From contig JADYXR010000265.1 in the NCBI GenBank assembly GCA_021772095.1, forward strand, positions 25,578-89,577: a DNA stretch of 64,000 nt, read 5' to 3'. This document shows positions 43,780 through 52,819 of the stretch, piece after piece. Source of the stretch: Candidatus Obscuribacter sp. (lineage in GTDB: Bacteria > Cyanobacteriota > Vampirovibrionia > Obscuribacterales > Obscuribacteraceae). The first letter of the stretch is position 1. Each line of letters opens with the position of its first letter. The translations under genes were made by a program, and so were the position numbers. The notes under the pieces are model-generated. The model was not told where the DNA came from and made no database searches. It worked only from the letters and a program-made list of their open reading frames with translations.

Positions 43780-44868
43780 CTACTTCGGAGTATCCGTGTT
43801 CGTACCACTAATCCGAGGCGGACGCTTAGTGTCATATACAGTGAATTGCTTTTCGCCCTGCAACGCCATAGAAATTTCGAGAAGCATGCGCTTCATCTTC
43901 AAAATTTCAGCTGACAATTTTTGAAGCATGACTTTTCGGGCAGTTAAAGTATCGATGGAAAGCCCGTCTTTGTGGGACTTGCTGGCGGTCAAAATATCAA
44001 GTTGAACTTTAGATGTTCGATCGGTAAAGGCACTGATGTTTGCGTCGCTTATCCAACTGTCGATCATTTGCTCCCTGCGAGTCGGTGCGCCGGGCGACTC
44101 TGCAGCGGGTGGTTGGTTTAAAAACGTCCAGACTGTTTTAGGATATTCAATGTTATCTTCGGTGGGATAATCAAAAACCTTGGCCAACATATTCGGCTCT
44201 ACTTCTGATGGCCGCTTCTTTCCGCTCACTTGTTTCATCGCGTACATCGAAGCCGCGGAAGGAACAATCCCGGCCAAAATTCCTGTGATACCAGATGGAA
44301 TTGCGTACCTGGGTTGCTTATAAGTTGGAATCGCTAAAGCTTCGCAAACTGCCCACAGTGCGCCATTACTGATGAAGCCGGCAGCGTTTGTGCGTGCCAG
44401 AGATTTGTCGCGATCGTTCAAATAAGTTGCCAGAAGTTCAGCATACATTTCTTGTTCTACGTCGATTTCTGCAAGAGCAAAGTCAATTTCTAGATTCGCT
44501 CTTTGGATAATCAACGCACCCTTTAAGCTGGCATCCCAAAGGTCTTGCCTGGCAGAGAGCCTGTCGATTGTCTGAGCACCTTGCGAAGTTTCAACTTGTT
44601 TTCGCAAATTGGCGATGTCGCGCAGAACGGGTGTAATACCGATGGTTTCTGCCAGTTGCAGCGAATTTGGAGACAAACCGGTTTCGCTCAAATCGATTCC
44701 TGTGCGCAAAATCAGTCTGGGTTCCGTAAGAGAGTTGGCGCCTTTTTCTTTCGAGACCAGCTTCCGCAGAGACTGTGCCGACGCCACTTGCGGTGCACCA
44801 ACGAGCGCGACGCAGACAGCGACAGCAAACCATTTTTCAAAATTTCCGCGGATTGAACCAGGTGGCAT
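43780..44868 (-). CDS. Exported hypothetical protein
   Basis: A 362-residue protein with a signal peptide ending in GAPQVASAQ. The mature part has a helical, coiled-coil-prone region (residues about 60-165) and a hydrophobic stretch (AIPSGITGILAGIVPSAASMYAM) that could be a membrane hairpin. A C-terminal helical region (about 260-345) follows. No family was recognised. The frame is open to a GTG at 44940, but the signal peptide begins well at the ATG at 44868, so this start is preferred; neither has a good ribosome binding site. A helical anchor protein of the envelope is a guess from composition. Confidence 0.55.
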   Translation of the reverse strand: MPPGSIRGNFEKWFAVAVCVALVGAPQVASAQSLRKLVSKEKGANSLTEPRLILRTGIDLSETGLSPNSLQLAETIGITPVLRDIANLRKQVETSQGAQTIDRLSARQDLWDASLKGALIIQRANLEIDFALAEIDVEQEMYAELLATYLNDRDKSLARTNAAGFISNGALWAVCEALAIPTYKQPRYAIPSGITGILAGIVPSAASMYAMKQVSGKKRPSEVEPNMLAKVFDYPTEDNIEYPKTVWTFLNQPPAAESPGAPTRREQMIDSWISDANISAFTDRTSKVQLDILTASKSHKDGLSIDTLTARKVMLQKLSAEILKMKRMLLEISMALQGEKQFTVYDTKRPPRISGTNTDTPK

Positions 44869-45105
44869 TACGAAACCAAATTGCCCGCAACTCGCTCGTA
44901 TCATCACGATCGAAAGCCAGAACGCGCAAAATCTTAGCACTTCCTGAGCGCAATAAGTTATTCGTTATCCGATCCTTATCTATCGAACAATAATATCGAC
45001 GTCCACCAAAACACATATCGATAAGGCATGGCGGTCCCCGAAAACCCTTATTGGGCGGCGCTCTGGTTCTACTTAGGGAACCCGGGTTCTAACAGAAACT
45101 CACCG

Positions 45106-46524
45106 TTATTTCGAATATTCAGCAAGCCGCGAGCGCAGTCCAAGATAGATACAGGAAACCGTCAGCAACGCGTAGAATTCAGAAAGAATGACCAGGCCGG
45201 CGAGGTCCTTGAATGCGTCAGACACTTGTTCATCGAAGTGCCCTCGATTGATTCTCAGAGCCCGCACCATCGCGTCATCAACGCGCTCGAAGTAATACTT
45301 GAGTCCGCCCGGAGCGTAGCTCAAGCACATTTTTACCGCTTCATCATGCGCTCCGCTTTTCTCGAGTTTCCGCATTTTTCGATCGGCTTCGACATAGTCT
45401 TTCATTGTCATCAAAATTTCCATCGCCGCTTCACCCTCACCGGCGTATTCGATGCTGCCGAATTCATCAGCGACACCTCCACTTAAGCCAGTAATAGTAA
45501 GGCTTTCCGTATCTTTCTTTAGTTTCTCATGAGCCTCTGCAATTGCATAATCAAAATTATGACCAGGTTCGAACTTAGTTATAGAGTCGATGTCTTTAGC
45601 GAAAGCCTGCTCGTACTGCAGGGAGTTATCGCGGTCTAAGAGATATCGACTTTCTGCGGCTTTAGCGGAATAGAGCGCACTGTGAGAAGAAACCACAGCA
45701 AAGATCGAGTCGTAAGAATCTTCCTTGGCAAAACGCAACCGTTCGGCACTCTGGTGTACGTCAGCGTAGACGTGATTAACAAATAGCACTGTCGTGAGCG
45801 TCGCAATCACCAATGGAATACTGAAGCGACGACGGAAGTGTTTAAACAAATAAACTTGCGCAGCACCAAGCGTCAGAGCCAGTGCGATTCCAAAACCCAG
45901 TACCGCCCCGCAAAGCATCGCCGATTTAGATTTTTCATCAGCGTATGTCGCCTCGAGGATTTCCAGGTTGGTTGAACACAGTGACTCTGCATGTGGTGTC
46001 AAGCTTTTTTCGACGGTTACGAATGCCTTGTTATATGCTGTCCAGGCCTCCTCGAGAGATTGGCTCGCAGACAAGTCTCGCGCATGTTGCGCCTGCATAC
46101 CAAACTTACTGAAATCCAATTGCATTTGTTCGATTGGTGTTTGCTCGGCAGGACCGTAAGTTATGTTTTTAGCAGCCTCAACCAGGTTGTGACAGACCGT
46201 AGTTCGCCCGGACTCAAAATCGATTTCAGACTGCCTAACGGTCTCCGGATCGCCTGATAGAAACTCATCGGCGAGTGTGCCACTCATCCGAGACACACCG
46301 AGTTTGATATTATGCGCCGCCACTACTGATGGTGCAGCGTCATGACCGACAGTTTGCAAAGCGTGTTTGTGCTGCTCAACTGTTAAAATCGCCAGCATGG
46401 CAATGGCGATTGCAAATAGACAGTTACCGACGAGATACAGCCGTAAACGGACCGGAGTGACGTTCTTGAAGATCGACTTGACCCTTACGGAAATGGCAGG
46501 TTTTGGTTTCGTTGACGAAGTCAC
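45106..46524 (-). CDS. Four-helix-bundle-type membrane protein
   Basis: A 472-residue membrane protein with hydrophobic helices near 28-48, 203-225, 232-252 and 440-462. The two extracytoplasmic regions (49-200 and 255-438) are long helical segments resembling the four-helix-bundle sensor modules of chemoreceptors and kinases, but no HAMP or signalling output domain follows. It may sense or anchor rather than signal on its own. The start is GTG with TGGAGGA upstream, 12 nt after the stop of the gene at 46537, so the two form an operon. A perfect GAACCCGGGTTC palindrome lies 17 nt beyond its 3-prime end (45078-45089). Confidence 0.6.
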   Translation of the reverse strand: MTSSTKPKPAISVRVKSIFKNVTPVRLRLYLVGNCLFAIAIAMLAILTVEQHKHALQTVGHDAAPSVVAAHNIKLGVSRMSGTLADEFLSGDPETVRQSEIDFESGRTTVCHNLVEAAKNITYGPAEQTPIEQMQLDFSKFGMQAQHARDLSASQSLEEAWTAYNKAFVTVEKSLTPHAESLCSTNLEILEATYADEKSKSAMLCGAVLGFGIALALTLGAAQVYLFKHFRRRFSIPLVIATLTTVLFVNHVYADVHQSAERLRFAKEDSYDSIFAVVSSHSALYSAKAAESRYLLDRDNSLQYEQAFAKDIDSITKFEPGHNFDYAIAEAHEKLKKDTESLTITGLSGGVADEFGSIEYAGEGEAAMEILMTMKDYVEADRKMRKLEKSGAHDEAVKMCLSYAPGGLKYYFERVDDAMVRALRINRGHFDEQVSDAFKDLAGLVILSEFYALLTVSCIYLGLRSRLAEYSK

Positions 46525-46536
46525 AAGATCCTCCAG

Positions 46537-47937
46537 TTAAAACCAGGTGAGACGACGAACACTGTTCGCCTCGTCAATTAAGGCGATACGCCGCGCTTCG
46601 TTAGGCGCGAAGTGCGCACACTCTCGCAAAGCAGCTTCGGCCGCATCGCGGATATCATCTTCGCGCAACGGTGTCGCCAGAATTTGAAAACTCTCATCCG
46701 GCATGAGCTGCCTGGTTTCAAGTTGCCGCAAGGCGTTCAACAGAATGTCCGCATGCAAACGCCACGCTTCGAAGTTGTACGGCATCACTTTTCGAAGCTG
46801 TTTCGACGCCTGCAATAATTCAGCTCGACTGAGGAACTCACCCTTCGGTCTCAGAATGCTTTGCACCGATGAGATAACGTCCTGACGGCTTTCGTAATCA
46901 GCCTCTTCAGCGGCTGCGGCAATCGCGTCATAGGTGAGATTAGGATCGGAATTCGACGGAGAGATCGTAGGCTCCAGCAATTTCGAAATGTTTTTTAGAG
47001 GCAAGCTCTCCGGAAAGATATTTTCCGCTATCATTTTGGCGCCCTGAACTGTGCTGCTCGAAACTGTATCGGCAGCCTTGTTTGCGGGGCTGATCGTAGC
47101 CGTGACTGAACTCGCTTCAATGTCACTGATACTACCGGATGCTGTCGCCTTCACAACATCAGCTTGATCGGGGCCACTTTTCGATGGCTCCGAAGAACGA
47201 CTCGTGGATTCATTCGATTTTGATTGCACACTAGCCGCCTGTGCGGGCTTGCTGTAATCGCTCCCGCTCGGCTTCTCGTTCACAAAGTCTTTTGAGGCCA
47301 CGCCTTCCGATTGTTCCGATGCAGCCTGAGGGGAAGCATTTGAACCGCTCACGTCCCTTGCTTCAGGCACAACATCTTTCAACGCACCACTTTTCGATTC
47401 CGCCTTTGAAGCACTCATAGACTTGCTGGAGGCACCCACCTTCGACTCCTCGTCCGCGGAATCTTTCAACGCACCACTTTTCGATTCCGCCTTTGAAGCA
47501 CTCGTAGACTTGCTGGAGGCACCCACCTTCGACTCCTCGTCGGCTGCATCTTTCAACGCACCACTTTTCGATTGCGCCGTTGAAGCACTCGCAGACTTGC
47601 TGGAGGCACCCACGTTCGGCTCCTCGTCGGCGGCATCTTTCAAGACACCACCTTTTGATGGTGCCGACGAAGCTTGTGAGGAATCGTTCTGCGCACCGGA
47701 TTTGGTGCTTGATTTTGTGCCGGCCGTATCTGCAAGATGCGGTTCATTCACACTCTCTTTCGCGACTGGTGATTTCTTCTTCGCAACCTTATCGCCACTC
47801 AATTCGTCTTTCTTAGCATCCATCTTTCCGCCGCTCTCGTTGTCATTACCAGCCTTTCGCGAAGCGCCGCCCGACGCGGAATCATCACTATTCTTCGATG
47901 CTGCATTCTCATTTTTATCGTCAGAAACATTGCTCAC
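46537..47937 (-). CDS. Low-complexity protein with PknG-TPR-like C-terminus
   Basis: A 466-residue protein. Residues 1-300 are Ser/Lys/Ala/Asp-rich, disordered, and contain 29-residue tandem repeats of type SGALKDAADEESKVGASS. Residues about 335-466 are helical: YDAIAAAAEEADYESRQDVISS, then a TPR-like region (LQASKQLRKVMPYNFEAWRLHADILLNAL), ending IALIDEANSVRRLTWF. That ending resembles the ALVDxANxVRP tail of the TPR domain of PknG-type kinases, so the C-terminus may be an orphan PknG-TPR-like domain; this is a weak match. The start is GTG. The membrane protein at 45106 follows 12 nt downstream, which suggests a two-component scaffold/anchor unit. Confidence 0.6.
   Translation of the reverse strand: MSNVSDDKNENAASKNSDDSASGGASRKAGNDNESGGKMDAKKDELSGDKVAKKKSPVAKESVNEPHLADTAGTKSSTKSGAQNDSSQASSAPSKGGVLKDAADEEPNVGASSKSASASTAQSKSGALKDAADEESKVGASSKSTSASKAESKSGALKDSADEESKVGASSKSMSASKAESKSGALKDVVPEARDVSGSNASPQAASEQSEGVASKDFVNEKPSGSDYSKPAQAASVQSKSNESTSRSSEPSKSGPDQADVVKATASGSISDIEASSVTATISPANKAADTVSSSTVQGAKMIAENIFPESLPLKNISKLLEPTISPSNSDPNLTYDAIAAAAEEADYESRQDVISSVQSILRPKGEFLSRAELLQASKQLRKVMPYNFEAWRLHADILLNALRQLETRQLMPDESFQILATPLREDDIRDAAEAALRECAHFAPNEARRIALIDEANSVRRLTWF
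47381..47670 (-). repeat. 87-bp in-frame tandem repeat
   Basis: The same sequence element begins at 47381, 47468, 47555 and (diverged) 47642, exactly 87 bp apart, encoding 29-residue units of the protein at 46537-47937. Confidence 0.85.
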
Positions 47938-47976
47938 GGTTTAAACCTCAATTTGACCGTTATCGAAAAAATCAAA

Positions 47977-49890
47977 TCAACCAACATGGATAATCGGCCT
48001 CGACTTCTCGTAGGGCTCGACGCCGCGCAGAATCTCACGGGTCACGGTTGCGGTTTCACCCTCGCCCAGAAAAATGTACTTAACTGTGTACGCAATCGGA
48101 TTGCCCTCAGTCCACGAAAGATACGCGTGAGGAATTTTGCGCGTGCGATCGCGAATCTCTAAAAGTATTGCGGCGATCGCGTTTGGAACAGCCGGATTAG
48201 CGCATCGCAGAATCTTATATCCGTTTTCTTCGTGACCGGTAACTTCCAATAAATCCTCCGCAAATTCGGAGGCATCAGAAAGTTTCACTTCGAGGAAAAT
48301 GAAGTTTCCTTCTTCGGGTTGAATACTGTGGACGAAACGCGACCGGTTTTCGTCCTCACGAAAGTCCTTCATACCCGCTTTGTGAGCCAGAATTCGGACT
48401 TCGCCCAGGTAAGAATTCAAAGCGTCTTCGATAAACTCCAGCGCTTTGTCGTCGAATACAACTTTATCTACGCGCAGTTCTGTCGCCCGTAGCGAACGGG
48501 ACAGTACCGATGCGACCAGCACACTGCCGATGAAAAACAGTGCGATTTGAACGCCTTCCGGACGTTCCGACATATTGGCAAAACAGGTGTACACAAAGAT
48601 GAACGCGATGGCGGCAAAGTAATAGCGCCCTCGTGGCTTCGACTTCCAAACAGAAGTGGTGGCGGCGATCGCGGCGGAGGTGATTAACACAAGCACACCG
48701 GTCGCATACGCTCCGGCCTGGACGTCGACACCCGCTTTGAACATAAAGGTTACGCCGAAAGCGACGACCGTGAAAAACACAACCAGAGGTCTGACAGCAG
48801 CAGCCCAGCCAGGCGCCATGCCATATCTTGGAAGATACTTGGGAACAAGACTGAGCAAGCCGGCGATTGCCGACGCTCCGGCGAACCACAATATAAGAAT
48901 CGTGCTGATATCATATACAGTGCCGAACACGGCGCCTAGATGCTCGTGAGCAAGATAAGCAAGCGCTCGTCCATTAGCCTCGCCTCCTGGTTGAAACAAC
49001 GAAGCAGGAATAAGCATCGTGGTGACAAAACTGCTTACGATTAGAAACACACTCATAATCGCACCAGCTGCAATCAGCAAATATTGACCGTTGCGAATCC
49101 GCCCCACCGGATTCTCTTCCGTGTCAGATGGATAGCCCTTCACCAGGGGTAATACGGCGACGCCGGTTTCAAAACCAGAAAGCCCTAACGCCAGTTTTGG
49201 AAACATCAAAAGCGATAATCCAATCATCATCGGAATTGAGCGGTACTGATCGAACAGTGATTTAACCCACTCTCCGGGCAACTGAGGTTGCACAAAACTC
49301 AATTCATACGTACCCTTGCCGAGAATTATTGCACTGAGAAACAGATAAAAGACAACGATGAAAACCGACAGCCCGATTGCCTCATGAAAGCCTTTCAAGA
49401 ACAGCGCGCCGAGTAAAGCAATTAGAACAAATGTTACTTCAACCCGATGAGACCGCCACGATTCAGGAATGATCGGGTTCTCCACGATATGCGCTGTGGC
49501 ATCAGCAGCCGACAATGTAATCGTAATGATGAACGCAGTAGCAGCAAATCCCAGCAATGCCAGAACCAGCGTTTTGCCTGTCCAACCTGGAAACATGCGC
49601 TCGAGCATTGCCACACTGCCTTGGCCGTGAGGACTTTCTTTGGCGACGATGCAGTAAACAGGCAAGGCACCAAACAAGGTGACCAAAACGAGAATGATTG
49701 TAGCCAGCGGCGACAAAACACCCGCAGCCAAAAATGCAATACCGGGTTGATATCCCAGCGTGGAAAAGTAATCCACCCCGGTCAAGCACATCACCCGCCA
49801 CCAGGAATCCTGGTGCTGTACCTGCGTCTGACCCGGCTTAATTCCTTCGAGAAACCATTCTTTGAATCCTGAAGTTTGTTCTTCTGTCAT
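47977..49890 (-). CDS. APC-superfamily permease with cytoplasmic C-terminal domain
   Basis: A 637-residue transporter with about 12 transmembrane helices (about 30-470) and a soluble C-terminal domain (about 480-637). Segments GVDYFSTLGYQPGIAFLAAG, PHGQGSVAMLE, LALGLSGFETGVAVLP and WFAGASAIAGLLSLVPKYLPRYGM fit the amino-acid/polyamine/cation (APC) superfamily and recall KimA/KUP-like potassium or cation importers more than classical amino acid permeases. The substrate is uncertain. The ATG lies in a region without a strong ribosome binding site. It is followed, on the same strand, by the 46537 and 45106 genes after a 39-nt gap. Confidence 0.8.
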   Translation of the reverse strand: MTEEQTSGFKEWFLEGIKPGQTQVQHQDSWWRVMCLTGVDYFSTLGYQPGIAFLAAGVLSPLATIILVLVTLFGALPVYCIVAKESPHGQGSVAMLERMFPGWTGKTLVLALLGFAATAFIITITLSAADATAHIVENPIIPESWRSHRVEVTFVLIALLGALFLKGFHEAIGLSVFIVVFYLFLSAIILGKGTYELSFVQPQLPGEWVKSLFDQYRSIPMMIGLSLLMFPKLALGLSGFETGVAVLPLVKGYPSDTEENPVGRIRNGQYLLIAAGAIMSVFLIVSSFVTTMLIPASLFQPGGEANGRALAYLAHEHLGAVFGTVYDISTILILWFAGASAIAGLLSLVPKYLPRYGMAPGWAAAVRPLVVFFTVVAFGVTFMFKAGVDVQAGAYATGVLVLITSAAIAATTSVWKSKPRGRYYFAAIAFIFVYTCFANMSERPEGVQIALFFIGSVLVASVLSRSLRATELRVDKVVFDDKALEFIEDALNSYLGEVRILAHKAGMKDFREDENRSRFVHSIQPEEGNFIFLEVKLSDASEFAEDLLEVTGHEENGYKILRCANPAVPNAIAAILLEIRDRTRKIPHAYLSWTEGNPIAYTVKYIFLGEGETATVTREILRGVEPYEKSRPIIHVG

Positions 49891-50110
49891 TAGATCGTAT
49901 TGGCGCGCCCGCGCGATTCGTCAGATTCAACCGAGGATAAAATCAAGACCATTATTCCCTTAATTCAAATATATGCAATTGCATGACCGATAACAGAACA
50001 GATTTCCAACGATTAGAACCGCTTCGACGAGCAATCCTGACCCTGTCGCCAGTTGGACGTTCGCAACCACCGCGCCTTTGCTGTAATCGCTCCGTTGCCA
50101 GCAAAAACGA

Positions 50111-50132
50111 AAGGCACCAATTACGGTGCCTT
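50111..50132 (-). terminator. Intrinsic terminator of the EF-hand gene
   Basis: The 8-bp stem AAGGCACC/GGTGCCTT has a 6-nt loop. On the minus strand it is followed by TCGTTTTT. It lies 25 nt beyond the stop of the 50157-50528 gene. Confidence 0.75.
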
Positions 50133-50156
50133 CCAACAATCAAAACCGTTTAGTTC

Positions 50157-50528
50157 TTACGTAACCAAACTCAAAATCAATCGGAAATATAGTTCGAGGT
50201 CTACCCTTGAGATGCCATCCTTGTGCTCCGGAGCGCCTTCCGACGCGGACGCTGCGATATCCGCCTGATTACTGAGCAGAAACATGATGTAGGACTTGTC
50301 GCGCATCGGAGTGTCCGCGTTGTCCATGGCGGCATAAAGTTCATCGGTTTCAATGAAACCATTATTGTTGGTATCAATCTTGTCAAAGGCTTCATACGCG
50401 TAAGACTTGATCGCTTCCAAATTCTGACGAACTGGTGAAGCCTTTTTCTCGCTGCCTGGATTGCTTGGTGACAACCATGCGTTTGCAAAATCGTCATTCT
50501 TATCCAACTCTCTTCTTTCTGGCGACAT
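50157..50528 (-). CDS. EF-hand calcium-binding protein
   Basis: A 123-residue cytoplasmic protein with one canonical EF-hand loop, DTNNNGFIETDE (residues about 52-63; ligands at positions 1, 3, 5, 9 and 12), flanked by helices YAYEAFDKI and LYAAMDN. A second, looser site occurs near the C-terminus (HKDGISRVDLELYF), as expected for a paired EF-hand. There is no signal peptide. GAGGTAA precedes the ATG, and an intrinsic terminator follows. It could act as a calcium buffer or sensor. It is divergently transcribed from the encapsulin operon, but no functional link is shown. Confidence 0.82.
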   Translation of the reverse strand: MSPERRELDKNDDFANAWLSPSNPGSEKKASPVRQNLEAIKSYAYEAFDKIDTNNNGFIETDELYAAMDNADTPMRDKSYIMFLLSNQADIAASASEGAPEHKDGISRVDLELYFRLILSLVT

Positions 50529-50779
50529 AACTTACCTCGACTGTGCCGTTCCCAAATTCTTATTCCCACATCGAGCTCTTGTGAACTTGAATTATCGTCA
50601 CTTCGCACTCAAACGGTTTCAAATCCCGCGACATTCTTAACACAACGCCTCTCAAGACGCGAAAACTTTGAGAATGCGGTTCGCATAACATGTGAGCGAC
50701 AAAACATTCAATCTGCCGGATAAACGCCGCAGTAGCCTAATTCCCGGTTTTTGTGACACAGTCGCAGAGCTGCGAACAG

Positions 50780-50798
50780 TTCTCATCAAGAATGAGAA
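50780..50798. promoter_or_regulatory. Inverted repeat upstream of the encapsulin operon
   Basis: TTCTCAT-CAAGA-ATGAGAA has perfect 7-bp arms, 120 nt before the cargo start. Its size and spacing suit a dimeric regulator (Fur/PerR-type sites are similar in form but not in sequence). No clear promoter boxes were identified beside it. Confidence 0.4.
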
Positions 50799-50918
50799 TA
50801 CTGACTGGATGCCCTTTTGAGTGTATATTCCGCAACGGCAAAGTATTACGCTTTCGCTCGCCGCTACCGTAAGATACTCCTCAGAAAACCGGACGCACTC
50901 GACTTCAAAGGAGCTGAG

Positions 50919-51533
50919 ATGTCAGACCTGGCAGAAATTCTGCATAACATCGCAGATCACACCGAAACCTTTTATAGATTTCTCAGCGAGCCTGGTGTCG
51001 CGGACGATATCAAGGCTAGACTGATCGATCATATTATTTTGGAAGAAACGGAAAACACCGCACGCCTGGCACAACTGCACGGCGCTGCTCCGACGGCTCT
51101 GACGCAGAAGATGCTGGATCACAGTTTCATTTTGCAAAGAGTGATGACCGATATAACTATGCCTCAAGATTTGAAACAAGAATTGCTTCACCATTTTATG
51201 GAAGAGCATGCCGAGTGGCAAACTCAAATCATCGGCACAGCCAGCGGTCATGTTGAGCCTGGCACCACATCCGGTGCAACTGTCGCGCATCAACAATCAT
51301 ATAGTTCGCAACCAGATCATTCTCACCAGGCGGCAAACCATGCCGCAAACAATCAACATAGCGCTCGTTCGCACGGAGCACCATCCGGTGGTCACGGCGG
51401 AGGAGGGCATGGGCACTCGACTTCAAGTAATAGAACTCACGAGGGCCATTCAAAACCATCGAATCAATCAGGCGCTAATCAGCCTGAAGAACGTCAATGG
51501 ACTGTAGGCCCACTGTGGAACCAAGGAGATTAA
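50919..51533 (+). CDS. Encapsulin cargo protein: helical bundle, His-rich linker, targeting peptide
   Basis: A 204-residue protein. Residues 2-104 form four amphipathic helices rich in Glu and His (ILEETENTARL at 40-50, HHFMEEHAEW at 91-100), compatible with a ferritin-like or hemerythrin-like metal site. Residues 111-177 are a Gly/Ser/Asn linker with 12 His. Residues 192-204 read RQWTVGPLWNQGD, where TVGPL resembles the C-terminal encapsulin targeting peptide (TVGSL type). The ATG at 50919 has AAGGAG upstream and begins the helical domain; the frame is open to a TTG at 50817, without support. The shell gene starts 2 nt after the stop. The likely role is metal storage or oxidative chemistry inside the shell. 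Confidence 0.82.
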   Translation: MSDLAEILHNIADHTETFYRFLSEPGVADDIKARLIDHIILEETENTARLAQLHGAAPTALTQKMLDHSFILQRVMTDITMPQDLKQELLHHFMEEHAEWQTQIIGTASGHVEPGTTSGATVAHQQSYSSQPDHSHQAANHAANNQHSARSHGAPSGGHGGGGHGHSTSSNRTHEGHSKPSNQSGANQPEERQWTVGPLWNQGD

Positions 51534-51535
51534 CC

Positions 51536-52393
51536 GTGTGGAAGAGTCATCAAAGACTAACTGAACTACCGCTTTCCCCCGAACAAGCGAACTCGATGCT
51601 GCAAGCTGCCGTAATGGAAGTACGCCGCACCGTGGTGGCACGCAAGCTAATGGCTTTGTACGGTCCAATGGGAGCCGGTGTTGAAACCGTTTCTCTGGAA
51701 ACAATCAAAAAAGATACGCCTGCAGAAATCGATCTCGAAGGCAAACCCGATCCAAATCCGATCGGCGCTCACGAGAAAGAAACGTATGTTCGCGTTCCAA
51801 TCATCTACAAGGATTTCATCCTTCACTGGCGCGACGTGAAATGGAGCCAAGATTCCAGAGCTCCTCTAGACAACGCCAATGCAGTGCGCGCAGCACACCA
51901 GGTCGGCGACGCTGAAGACAATCTTTTGTTCAACGGCAACCCGGGACTCGGCATCCATGGACTTCTCAACTACCCGGGCTCACAACAAGTAGCCGGTGGT
52001 GATTGGAGCAAAGCCGGCGATCCAGTCAAGGACGTTTACGCTGCACTGAAAAAATTACTCGATGCAGAGCACCACTTCCCTTACATGCTGCTGACTTCGG
52101 TTGACATGTACGAGCAATTGTTGAAACCTGTGCGCGAATCGCCGGTTCTCGAACTCGAACAACTGAGCAAGCTCTGCTCCGACGGCATTCTGTGGAGTCC
52201 ACAAATTCCACCTAAGACCGCAGCTTTGATCTCAACCGGTTCGCAGAACTTCGACATCGCAGTTGCTGAAGATTTGGCGATTGCTTACCTCGGACCAAAC
52301 GATATGAACTATCGATTCAGAGTCTATGAATCACTCGTTCTGCGCGTAAAACGTCCAACCGCAATCTGCGTCATAAAAGCCAACGGAGCCTAA
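51536..52393 (+). CDS. Encapsulin nanocompartment shell protein (family 1)
   Basis: A 285-residue HK97-fold shell protein of the linocin/CFP29 type. Recognisable segments are ELPLSPEQANSMLQAAVMEVRRTVVARKLM (N-terminal helix), the GPMGAGVETVSLE stretch, AAHQVGDAEDNLLFNGNPGLGIHGLLNYPG (E-loop and P-domain region), YMLLTSVDMYEQLLKP, and the C-terminal EDLAIAYLGPNDMNYRFRVYESLVLRV. The GTG at 51536 is chosen because AAGGAG sits 7 nt upstream, inside the end of the cargo gene; the open frame before it is unrelated. Family members assemble into icosahedral protein shells that package cargo through C-terminal peptides. A strong terminator follows. Confidence 0.95.
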   Translation: MWKSHQRLTELPLSPEQANSMLQAAVMEVRRTVVARKLMALYGPMGAGVETVSLETIKKDTPAEIDLEGKPDPNPIGAHEKETYVRVPIIYKDFILHWRDVKWSQDSRAPLDNANAVRAAHQVGDAEDNLLFNGNPGLGIHGLLNYPGSQQVAGGDWSKAGDPVKDVYAALKKLLDAEHHFPYMLLTSVDMYEQLLKPVRESPVLELEQLSKLCSDGILWSPQIPPKTAALISTGSQNFDIAVAEDLAIAYLGPNDMNYRFRVYESLVLRVKRPTAICVIKANGA

Positions 52394-52441
52394 ACCGTAA
52401 AGGTTTGCACCGAGAAAGCTGACTGAACGAAAAATCAAGAG

Positions 52442-52476
52442 AGGCTGTTCATCGTCAAAGATGGGCAGCCTTTTTT
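52442..52476 (+). terminator. Strong intrinsic terminator of the encapsulin operon
   Basis: A 12-bp stem from AGGCTGTTCATC to GATGGGCAGCCT (two G-T pairs) with a 6-nt loop, followed by TTTTTT. Confidence 0.92.
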
Positions 52477-52819
52477 CCGCGCCCGGTTGCCGGCTTTGGT
52501 GCTCCTGATTCATGCGCTGTCCGACGCTATTTAATGTGCAGGCGAAAACCCTCAAATCTCTTGACAGCGCACAATTATTCCCTTCAGGTAACCAGACCGA
52601 ATTGAGGTAAGTACTGTTCGCTTGTAATCTCTGTTGGTACTCTTAGAGTAATTCCAGGTTTTTGAACAGCAGATCTTGCGAGAAACGGCATCAAATGAAG
52701 CTTGGAATGCTACAGACTTACCGCCGGGCGCGGTTAATTGAATAAACAAAACCATCCGAAATGACGTTGGCTAGGGTGGTCACATCTTTGCGCGTCAACT
52801 TTGTAGAAGGATAGAGGTC
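52477..52819. other. Intergenic region
   Basis: About 340 nt between the encapsulin terminator and the TPR gene. No gene, repeat or clear promoter was recognised. Confidence 0.4.

Noticed and set aside
45078..45089. Perfect palindrome GAACCCGGGTTC beyond the 45106 gene
   Set aside because: With no T-tract and no second copy, it could be chance or a weak terminator, so it was not called as a feature.
50817..50918. N-terminal extension of the encapsulin cargo from a TTG at 50817
   Set aside because: The extension is basic and unrelated to the helical domain, and the consensus AAGGAG lies directly before the ATG at 50919.
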